5,468 nucleotides of DNA from assembly GCA_021199975.1 (NCBI GenBank), contig JAJQHF010000134.1, forward strand, positions 1 through 5,468, given 5' to 3'. The notes under the pieces are model-generated. The model saw only the letters and a list, made by a program, of their open reading frames with translations. It had not been told where the DNA came from and searched no databases. The DNA is from Candidatus Gastranaerophilales bacterium (GTDB taxonomy: Bacteria > Cyanobacteriota > Vampirovibrionia > Gastranaerophilales > Gastranaerophilaceae). Of this stretch, positions 1 through 5,092 are shown piece after piece (the first letter of the stretch is position 1; every line of letters begins with the position of its first letter). Both the position numbers and the translations under genes were made by a program.

Positions 1-44
1 CAAAACCCGAAGAAATGACAGGAAACTCATTAATTAAAAAATAA
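1..44 (+). CDS. gpmI: C-terminal tail of 2,3-bisphosphoglycerate-independent phosphoglycerate mutase (partial)
   Basis: Frame 3 of the plus strand is open from the window edge to a TAA at 42-44 and reads KPEEMTGNSLIKK. In the cofactor-independent phosphoglycerate mutase family (glycolysis, 3-phosphoglycerate to 2-phosphoglycerate, cytosolic, Mn-dependent), the protein characteristically ends with a segment of the form 'KP-x-EMTG-x-SLI' after the last helix, and this tail fits it closely. Only 13 residues are visible, so none of the catalytic metal or serine residues can be checked. The gene is convergent with the LOG-like gene, and the palindrome at 53-125 starts 8 bp after its stop, as expected for a shared terminator. 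The main alternative is another alkaline-phosphatase-superfamily enzyme with a similar tail, or a chance match to so short a peptide. Confidence 0.72.
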   Translation, partial: KPEEMTGNSLIKK

Positions 45-52
45 AATTATCA

Positions 53-125
53 GAGGAAAATTTCACGATAAGCCGCATTAAGAAGCAAAATATTTTGATA
101 ATTAAGCGGCAGTGGGGTTTTCCTC
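53..125. terminator. nested concentric palindrome, probable bidirectional terminator
   Basis: Three inverted repeats share nearly the same centre (about position 90). The outer arms GAGGAAAA (53-60) and TTTTCCTC (118-125) match perfectly. The middle arms GCCGCATTAA (72-81) and TTAAGCGGC (102-110) pair with one bulged A. The core CAAAATATTTTG (86-97) is a perfect 12-bp palindrome. The structure fills the gap between the convergent stops at 44 (+) and 128 (-). Read on the minus strand it is followed by a T-rich run (TTTTATTTTTT, complement of about 38-50), which suits a rho-independent terminator for the LOG gene. On the plus strand, GCGGC is followed within a few bases by GGGGTTTT. It could instead be a small repeated palindromic element. 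Confidence 0.6.
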
Positions 126-127
126 AA

Positions 128-757
128 TTATTTTATTATATCGTTTATTTCTTCTTCATTATCAACTATGGTAAACAGTTCTTCAGGCGGGCATTTTATT
201 AATTTACAATCATATAATTTCTGATATTGTTCCTGTAAGCCTTTAAAGAAATCTTTACCAACCAAAATAATTTGTTTTTTATCTTCCGATTTTCCGTAAT
301 AATTTTTTGTAATTAAAGTCGCTGCTTCTTGCAACGTAGTGGAACTTCCTGGGAAAATAACAAAAGAATTGGCAACTTGTGCAAATTTTTCTATTCTTTC
401 AGCTTCACTGTTTGTTGAAGTTAAAGGAATACAGTTATCTAAATCTTCATCTCCCCATAACGGGTTTGCAATAATAGCAAGATTTTGTTCAGGTTTGCCG
501 TCTTTATCTTTTTTAGAATATGTTTTACCTGCATCATAAGCAGTTCCCATAATTCCCTGATTTCCGCAGCCATGGACAATATTCTTTCCGCTTAATATAA
601 TTCCTTTTGTAATATCAGCGCAAGCTGTCATGTAATCCGTTATTTCATCGGTGGATTTTGAGCTTCCTAAAATACCTACCGTATTTTTTCTTGATTCGGG
701 TGACAAATATTTTGAAGAAATATCAGAAGGAATTGAAGAAGAAAATGTTACATTCAT
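128..757 (-). CDS. LOG-like (lysine decarboxylase-like) Rossmann protein with degenerate signature
   Basis: The 209-residue protein has the layout of the LOG family, whose members hydrolyse nucleoside 5'-monophosphates to free base and ribose 5-phosphate. The visible landmarks are a first Rossmann strand VGILGSS (27-33), a glycine loop HGCGNQGIMG (62-71) equivalent to the usual GGG-x-x-GLMG, an ER pair (120-121), and PGSSTTLQE (136-144) at the place of the PGG-x-GT-x-x-E signature. The catalytic-type Arg (R121) and Glu (E144) are kept, but two signature glycines are replaced (S138, T140). Length is normal for the family. The first 24 residues precede the fold and are Ser-rich. The ATG is 3 bp after the stop of the 137-residue gene, so the two are almost certainly co-transcribed. 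The Shine-Dalgarno AAAGGA (770-775) sits 12 nt upstream, rather far. Family membership is fairly safe; the actual substrate and activity are not, and a nucleotide-sensing SLOG-like role is possible. Confidence 0.8.
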   Translation of the reverse strand: MNVTFSSSIPSDISSKYLSPESRKNTVGILGSSKSTDEITDYMTACADITKGIILSGKNIVHGCGNQGIMGTAYDAGKTYSKKDKDGKPEQNLAIIANPLWGDEDLDNCIPLTSTNSEAERIEKFAQVANSFVIFPGSSTTLQEAATLITKNYYGKSEDKKQIILVGKDFFKGLQEQYQKLYDCKLIKCPPEELFTIVDNEEEINDIIK

Positions 758-760
758 TTT

Positions 761-1174
761 TTATATATTTCCTTTCAGCACATTTTTAAGTTTTCTCAAA
801 GCGTTATCTAAATTAGCTTGATAATTACTTTTTGAGGAATTTCTTACTCCGGTTTTTATTCGGCAGATATCTTCAGGAATTTTAATGGACTCAACTTCTT
901 TTGTAAAAGAATCACTGCTTTTTCCGCCTTTTTTATTGCTATAAAACATAAATACCGGAGGTTCATCATTATTTTTAGAGAAAAGTTCAAAACCTCCTCC
1001 GTTAGGGTAGAATTTTTTATTTAATGCCATTCTTTCTGTTACATATAAATCTGCATTTTCTACTGCTTGTTCCAGTGCTGTTCTTAACTCAACATTTTCT
1101 ATTGTTTGTTTAGGGTCTGTTTTCTTTATTATTAAACCCACCGGAATAATTTTAACAGCTCCTTTTACTTCCAT
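761..1174 (-). CDS. hypothetical protein, 137 aa, coupled to LOG-like gene
   Basis: I do not recognise this family. The protein has no signal peptide and no membrane segment, so it is probably cytosolic. It opens with a short hydrophobic stretch (KIIPVGLII, 8-16) that looks like a beta-strand, followed by a likely helix (about 24-50, ending TERMALNKK). A glycine turn PNGGGFELF (57-65) and a short strand PPVFMFYSN (72-80) come next, then a Lys/Ser-rich linker (81-92). It ends in a basic helix, LDNALRKLKNVLKG (122-135). The only cysteine is C104. The ATG at 1174 has a weak GAGAG-type Shine-Dalgarno about 9 nt upstream and no better in-frame start. It is first in a two-gene unit with the LOG-like gene (3-bp gap), which suggests a shared job or a partner protein. 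The coding call rests on the clean ORF, the tight junction and balanced composition. Confidence 0.72.
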   Translation of the reverse strand: MEVKGAVKIIPVGLIIKKTDPKQTIENVELRTALEQAVENADLYVTERMALNKKFYPNGGGFELFSKNNDEPPVFMFYSNKKGGKSSDSFTKEVESIKIPEDICRIKTGVRNSSKSNYQANLDNALRKLKNVLKGNI

Positions 1175-1303
1175 ATATAAATACTCTCATTTTAACTACA
1201 GTTTTTATAAATGTTGTAAATATAATTTTTGTTATATAAATAATTTTTTTTTACAAAAGTTATATTATATAATCAAAGCCGAAATTCCATAATATATGAA
1301 ATA

Positions 1304-2419
1304 TTAGTCAAAGCTAAACCTAAATGCAGGTTTAACGGTATCAATTCTGCATAAGTCAAATGGTTGATTAGCTTCTTCGCCTTCGGTCGGCGTTCCCCCG
1401 GGACACAATCCGTAAGTATCTGATGGACAATAACCCGGATACGCTAATTTACTGCTGTCGGTAGCACCGCAATATGCTTCTCTGTATGAGAATACCGCAT
1501 GTGTCCTTTCATTATCTGCTTTAGAACCGTATTTTATTACTTGTTGAACCGGTACAACCGCATAATCGCAAGTTCCGTTCACTTTGCAATCTTCAGGAAT
1601 GGTGTCCGAATCTCTTTTTGTAGTGGCGGTACTATAATAATAACCTTTTAATCTTGCATTTATATATAGATATACATTGTTATTTAAAACATAATTATCG
1701 GCAGCAACACCAAGAGGGAATACTTCCCCGTTATCTAAAACCATAAAAGTAACAATATCAGGCGGAATAGATGAATTACTATTATCAGTAATATTAGGAT
1801 TGGATGTTCCATTTAAATCTATTCCGACAAGTCTGTAACCAAATTCAGAAGAAACACTACGAGTATCACTTGGCGCCACCCATTCCGAAACATAAAACCT
1901 TTGCCCGTTAGTAGTTATAAAATTGGGAGTTGTAGTTAACCCGGAAATATATGGTTCTTTGTCTGAATTTTCAAAATTTACCGCAGATAGGTTGCTGCAA
2001 TCTATTGTACCGGATGTATTTGAAATTTGGGCTAAAGCGTTACAGAAAAAGTTATAGCCGTTTCCATCCGTAGTTCCCTCGCCGCCTCTTGCTGAACAAT
2101 ATGGAGTATTCCAGGCTCCTGCTTCATCATCAGATTTTAATACCTGTATTATATTACCGTTGCTGTTAATACATTGCCTTGTTAAATAAGAAATTTTAAT
2201 GCCGTTATAGCTTAAGTCTATTACCGAACCGGCAGGACTTGGTCCTGAAAAAAGCTCTGTTACCATACCTTGAAGATTTTTAAATGCGTAATAAGCCAGC
2301 GATACATAAGATTCTTTTACTATTTTTATAGAATTGACCGAAAGCGCCATTATAATGCCGACAATCATCAGACAAACAAGAACTTCACTCAGAGTAAACC
2401 CTTTTTTATTATTTTGCAT
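1304..2419 (-). CDS. large Cys-rich type IV prepilin-like protein
   Basis: The N-terminus carries a textbook class III (prepilin) signal: a short basic leader ending KKG, cleavage before F8, then FTLSEVLV with the conserved Glu at mature position 5 (E12), and a hydrophobic helix to about residue 28. Such proteins are cleaved and methylated by PilD-type peptidase and assembled into type IV pili or type II secretion pseudopili. The mature part would be 364 residues, about twice a usual major pilin, and holds ten cysteines (83, 108, 126, 141, 278, 284, 317, 331, 339, 357), an even number consistent with disulfides outside the cell. A segment IDLNG (200-204) followed by DIVTFMVLDNGEVFPLG (221-237) resembles the acidic/Asn-Gly loop region seen in many pseudopilin-like proteins. 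It overlaps the DUF3326 gene by 11 bp and has a good AAAGGA 8 nt before its ATG. No other pilus gene is nearby. A minor pilin or adhesin-type pseudopilin is most likely. Confidence 0.88.
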   Translation of the reverse strand: MQNNKKGFTLSEVLVCLMIVGIIMALSVNSIKIVKESYVSLAYYAFKNLQGMVTELFSGPSPAGSVIDLSYNGIKISYLTRQCINSNGNIIQVLKSDDEAGAWNTPYCSARGGEGTTDGNGYNFFCNALAQISNTSGTIDCSNLSAVNFENSDKEPYISGLTTTPNFITTNGQRFYVSEWVAPSDTRSVSSEFGYRLVGIDLNGTSNPNITDNSNSSIPPDIVTFMVLDNGEVFPLGVAADNYVLNNNVYLYINARLKGYYYSTATTKRDSDTIPEDCKVNGTCDYAVVPVQQVIKYGSKADNERTHAVFSYREAYCGATDSSKLAYPGYCPSDTYGLCPGGTPTEGEEANQPFDLCRIDTVKPAFRFSFD

Positions 2420-3413
2420 TTAATAATTCCTTTAGTATGTAATTACATTCTTTATACGTATTTACTTCTATTATATCACTTTTATTTATGACTTTTTTCG
2501 TGATGTTTAATACAGAGGTATTTTCTTTAACGGCAAAAACTTTTATTTCTTTAGAAATTGCATCTGCGACTATGGATGAACCTAAAGAATTATAAGGCAT
2601 GATAAGAGCTTTAACATCATCTATACTTATATAATGTTCCACTTTTTTATTAAAAATTAACGGTGCATTATCAAGAGCAATTAATAAACAAGGCAAAAAT
2701 GTAGGAGTTATATATTCTGCAGCACATTTTGCATTAACTATTTCTTTAGAAATTGTTATATCTTCAAATGCTGGTGAATGTACAACGGGCACTTTTAATT
2801 CTCTTGTAAGATAATGAGATATTACAGCTTCAATCCCGCCTACCACATCAACATCATTTCCGTTCTTATAATCATCCTCAGGCGGTTCATCAAATTTACA
2901 ATCAACGGCAATTACCTGCGCCCCCTTCGCTATAAGTTTTTTGCCTGCATCAAGAAGTGTTTTATTATTTTCTAAACTGCCCGATGAAATTCCCGACGAA
3001 GTTTTAAAAAATCTTACATTACAAGGAGAATTTGTGACTTCATAGCCTATAATATTAACTCCGTAAACGGTTTTAACCGCATTTATTGTATTAATATGAA
3101 CATTTATTATGTCTTGTGATATACCTTTATCAAAAATAATACCTATTTTATTACCTCTTGAAGGAACTAAATTTAAATTTCCCTTAAAAAATTGCGACAG
3201 ACTCCAGCCCTCAACATATAACATATTATCTGAAATGCCTGAAAAACAAGCCGCATTAACAACGTTAGGATTAACAATAATATTGAAATCTTTTGAGAAC
3301 ATCCTTGCAGTATACGAAGCATCCCCCGCATATCCGCCTATTGAAGCCCCGATTCCCGTTGGTACAACAAACGCAACTGTAGGTTTTGTTTTATCATAAC
3401 TCAACATATTCAT
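2409..3413 (-). CDS. DUF3326 domain-containing protein
   Basis: The protein (334 residues) matches the DUF3326 family over its full length. The opening VVPTGIGASIGGYAGDA (16-32) is the family hallmark, followed by NPNVVNAA (48-55), which corresponds to the HPNVLNGA of cyanobacterial members, and LYVEGW (65-70). The middle part contains GGIEAVISHYL and VPVVHSPAFED, and the C-terminal part contains NSLGSSIVADAISKEIKVFAVKEN (275-298, key features SLG-S and V-x-EN). The family is known mainly from cyanobacteria and photosynthetic eukaryotes; no biochemical function is established that I know of, and the glycine-rich N-terminal loop only hints at nucleotide or phosphate binding. No signal peptide or membrane helix is seen, so it is probably cytosolic. 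It overlaps UPF0173 upstream by up to 20 bp and the pilin downstream by 11 bp. The true start may be Met3 (position 3407), because AAAGG (3417-3421) lies only 3 nt from the first ATG but 9 nt from the second. Confidence 0.88.
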   Translation of the reverse strand: MNMLSYDKTKPTVAFVVPTGIGASIGGYAGDASYTARMFSKDFNIIVNPNVVNAACFSGISDNMLYVEGWSLSQFFKGNLNLVPSRGNKIGIIFDKGISQDIINVHINTINAVKTVYGVNIIGYEVTNSPCNVRFFKTSSGISSGSLENNKTLLDAGKKLIAKGAQVIAVDCKFDEPPEDDYKNGNDVDVVGGIEAVISHYLTRELKVPVVHSPAFEDITISKEIVNAKCAAEYITPTFLPCLLIALDNAPLIFNKKVEHYISIDDVKALIMPYNSLGSSIVADAISKEIKVFAVKENTSVLNITKKVINKSDIIEVNTYKECNYILKELLNAK

Positions 3414-4071
3414 TTACCTTTAAAGGCAGACATTTTTGTCCCTGAGCTTCAATTAAATCCGCAAATTTTTGTACATCTGCTTTTATATTAGAGAATGTAT
3501 TATAATGCATAGGAATAATTTCCGGAGCATAAAGCATTTTTGCAGCAGTTGCGGCATCGAATATATCCATTGTATAAAAACCGCCGATTGGTAAAATAGC
3601 ATAATAAGGATTATATAATTCTCCTATTAAAGAGAAATCAGACATTAAAGAAGTATCTCCGGCATGATATATTACTGTACCTTCAATATCAATCAGCAAA
3701 CTTGCTGCGACTCCGCCATAAGGTAAATCAGGGTTAGAACTTGAATGAATGGCAGGAAGAAATTTTACACTTCCCCACGGTAAATTTAATTTTCCTCCTA
3801 TATTTATCCCTATTGCTTTTGCGCCTTTTTCAAGACAGTAATGAGCAAGTTCAACAACAGCAATTATAGGAGCGCCCGAATGTTTTGAAATTGCTATTGC
3901 ATCTCCTAAGTGATCCAAATGCGCATGAGTTACTAATATATGAGATATTCTTTTTTGCTTATAGTCAAAGTTTGCAAGAGGATTTCCCGTAATAAAAGGA
4001 TCGATTAAAACTCCGTCCCAATCTTTTTCAATATAAAAAGCACTGTGTCCCAAATAAGTTAATTTCCTCAT
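3394..4071 (-). CDS. UPF0173 family metal-dependent hydrolase (metallo-beta-lactamase fold)
   Basis: This 225-residue protein has the full UPF0173 pattern. It starts with YLGHSAF (6-12) and VLIDPFITGNP (21-31). The HAHLDH metal motif follows at 49-54 (ligands H49, H51, D53, H54), with H109 in a following loop, YHAGDT at 135-140 (D139 bridging metal) and H189 in PMHYNTF. All ligands expected for a two-zinc hydrolase are therefore present. Length is normal for the family (about 220-230), and the protein is predicted cytosolic. The natural substrate of this family is not settled; the L-ascorbate lactonase-like UlaG proteins are relatives by fold. The start is well supported by a strong AAGGAGG (4076-4082) 4 nt before the ATG, the best ribosome site in the window. 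Its stop lies inside the start region of the DUF3326 gene, indicating an operon with translational coupling. Confidence 0.92.
   Translation of the reverse strand: MRKLTYLGHSAFYIEKDWDGVLIDPFITGNPLANFDYKQKRISHILVTHAHLDHLGDAIAISKHSGAPIIAVVELAHYCLEKGAKAIGINIGGKLNLPWGSVKFLPAIHSSSNPDLPYGGVAASLLIDIEGTVIYHAGDTSLMSDFSLIGELYNPYYAILPIGGFYTMDIFDAATAAKMLYAPEIIPMHYNTFSNIKADVQKFADLIEAQGQKCLPLKVNEYVEL
3417..3421 (-). promoter_or_regulatory. ribosome binding site AAAGG that favours Met3 of the DUF3326 gene
   Basis: AAAGG (minus strand) is 3 nt from the ATG at 3413, too close for efficient initiation, but 9 nt from the next in-frame ATG at 3407. Initiation at 3407 would shorten the protein by two residues and the overlap with UPF0173 to 14 bp. 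The site is half of a 10-bp palindrome, CCTTTAAAGG (3417-3426), which may be chance. Confidence 0.5.
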
Positions 4072-4195
4072 AATGCCTCCTTAAATCCTTCTGCAATTGT
4101 ATCAAATTTAAAAGATAAAAGAAATACATTAAACAGATTGTATAAGTATTTTAGTTATAAATAAAAAGGAAGGTAAACATTATCAGCATAAAATT

Positions 4196-4768
4196 TTATA
4201 CAAATGACTTTCTTTTTTTATATAAAATAATAAAGAATAAAATAATAACAACCGTAACCGCAATAATTACAAGTTCAATATACTGTTTTATAGCTTCGCC
4301 GAAAAGCATTAAAACTATACTTACAATAAAAAATCTTAATCCTCTTCCAAAAAAACTGGCAATCATAAATTTCCAAAAATTCATACTCAAAATACCGCTG
4401 GCTATAGTAAAAACTTTGTACGGAATAGGTGTAAATGCAGAAAAGAAAACAGCAAGAGTACCGTATTTATTATATAATTTTTCAACCGCTTCAAATTTTT
4501 CCATACCGCCTTTTCTGAAAAGCCAATTAAAAGCGGGACGTCCGCCCCAATAACCTATACCGTAACCGACAGCACCGCCGAAGGCAGAAGCTATAGTACA
4601 TACAAGTGCATAAAACAGGGCTTTTGCAGGGTTTGCCAAGTCCATAAATATTAGCAGAATATCAGGCGGAGGAACCAAAAAGAAACTCTCTACAAAAGAA
4701 TTTAATGCTAAACCCCATATCCCCATTGATTTAAAAAAATCCATCATCTGCGCAAACATTTCGTGCAT
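4196..4768 (-). CDS. DedA/VTT-family membrane protein (YqaA-like)
   Basis: The 190-residue integral membrane protein has the VTT (SNARE-associated, DedA) domain. Features visible are the N-terminal re-entrant region with an acidic pair, FVESFFLVPPPD (25-36, E27 and D36), a glycine-rich helix GGAVGYGIGYWGGRP (64-78), FTPIPYKVFTIASG (112-125), and FFGRGLR (139-145) with R142 and R145. Acidic and arginine residues at such places are the ones essential in characterised DedA proteins. Hydrophobic segments lie at about 16-42, 50-74, 104-128, 132-157 and 162-183, followed by a basic tail KKRK. Some DedA proteins recycle undecaprenyl phosphate or other lipids across the inner membrane; that this one does is inference. 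The PIPYK form is closer to the YqaA subgroup. The ATG at 4768 has GGGAG (4781-4785) 12 nt upstream, a long spacing, but no better start exists. It is separated from UPF0173 by 124 bp, so it may have its own transcript. Confidence 0.9.
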   Translation of the reverse strand: MHEMFAQMMDFFKSMGIWGLALNSFVESFFLVPPPDILLIFMDLANPAKALFYALVCTIASAFGGAVGYGIGYWGGRPAFNWLFRKGGMEKFEAVEKLYNKYGTLAVFFSAFTPIPYKVFTIASGILSMNFWKFMIASFFGRGLRFFIVSIVLMLFGEAIKQYIELVIIAVTVVIILFFIILYKKRKSFV

Positions 4769-4929
4769 ATTATTTTCAATCTCCCTTTTTCAAAATATTA
4801 ACACAAATGAATAGTAATATTAATAAATTTTTATATGCAAGACTATGTAAGTATATAATATTATTGATTTAACTGTATATTCCACAAAATATATACTATA
4901 TAATGTAAATAATGTAAAGAATATTAACA

Positions 4930-4977
4930 TTAACACTTGTATTTCTGTTCGATATATAATAAACTATGAATACAAGT
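4930..4977 (+). promoter_or_regulatory. candidate promoter flanked by an inverted repeat
   Basis: TTAACA (4930-4935) and TATAAT (4955-4960) are 19 bp apart; taking TATATA (4953-4958) as the -10 gives 17 bp. The -10 box lies between perfect inverted arms ACTTGTATT (4935-4943) and AATACAAGT (4969-4977), whose centres are 34 bp apart, about three helical turns. That geometry would suit a pair of operator half-sites controlling the gene at 5093, with a leader of roughly 125 nt. The left arm would lie upstream of the transcript, so an RNA hairpin is unlikely. This is inference from sequence only. Confidence 0.3.
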
Positions 4978-5045
4978 ATATAAAAAATAATTTAATAAAG
5001 GGAATGGAAACAAAATTTCAACATATTGTATATAGGAAAATATGT

Positions 5046-5075
5046 TTGATTATACTTTTTGACAGCCTATATAAT
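5046..5075 (+). promoter_or_regulatory. candidate sigma70-type promoter close to the gene at 5093
   Basis: TTGATT (5046-5051) and a consensus TATAAT (5070-5075) are separated by 18 bp. Transcription would start near 5082, leaving only about 11 nt of leader with the Shine-Dalgarno AAAGGA (5081-5086) at its very 5' end. That is awkward for initiation, so this box may be secondary to the upstream candidate. A TTGACA at 5059-5064 is only 5 bp from TATAAT and cannot be its -35. Confidence 0.4.
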
Positions 5076-5092
5076 GATAGAAAGGAATTAAA

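Larger units (their letters stand above)
4769..5092. other. 324-bp AT-rich divergent intergenic region
   Basis: This stretch separates dedA (leftward) from the partial gene at 5093 (rightward) and must hold promoters for both. On the plus strand four exact TATAAT boxes occur, at 4854-4859, 4899-4904, 4955-4960 and 5070-5075. Only the last two have even a moderate upstream -35 match. A perfect tandem repeat of TAATGTAAA lies at 4901-4909 and 4910-4918. AATATTAACA occurs at 4794-4803 and again at 4920-4929. A 9-bp inverted repeat lies at 4935-4943 and 4969-4977. A 30-codon ORF without a good ribosome site spans 5004-5096. No long ORF, tRNA or recognisable riboswitch is seen. Given the very high AT content, most short repeats could be chance. 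Confidence 0.6.

Noticed and set aside
339..539. Plus-strand 66-codon ORF
   Set aside because: It lies wholly opposite the LOG-like gene, whose motifs are clear; the translation has no recognisable domain and is an antisense shadow.
1175..1303. AT-rich gap between the pilin and the 137-aa gene as a terminator or riboswitch
   Set aside because: T and A runs are present (for example the long T run near 1245) but no GC-containing stem precedes them, and no -35/-10 pair with good spacing stands out. A promoter is expected here but cannot be placed.
2270..2491. Plus-strand 73-codon ORF
   Set aside because: It spans the junction of the pilin and DUF3326 genes on the opposite strand; the Phe/Tyr/Ile-rich product reflects antisense AT-rich sequence, including the pilin transmembrane helix.
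3109..3399. Plus-strand 96-codon ORF
   Set aside because: It is antisense to the conserved N-terminal part of the DUF3326 protein and shows no motif or plausible ribosome site.
4072..4195. Terminator or promoter between dedA and the UPF0173 gene
   Set aside because: Only a 4-bp stem (TTAT/ATAA) follows the dedA stop, and the TACAAT-type boxes upstream of UPF0173 lack a convincing -35, so neither is called.
4966..4983. Five-codon ORF ATG AAT ACA AGT ATA TAA after the TATAAT at 4955
   Set aside because: There is no Shine-Dalgarno, and its ATG would be at the likely transcription start; too short to distinguish from chance.
5059..5075. Consensus TTGACA and TATAAT close together
   Set aside because: They are only 5 bp apart, so they cannot act as the -35 and -10 of one promoter; the TTGATT at 5046 has proper spacing instead.
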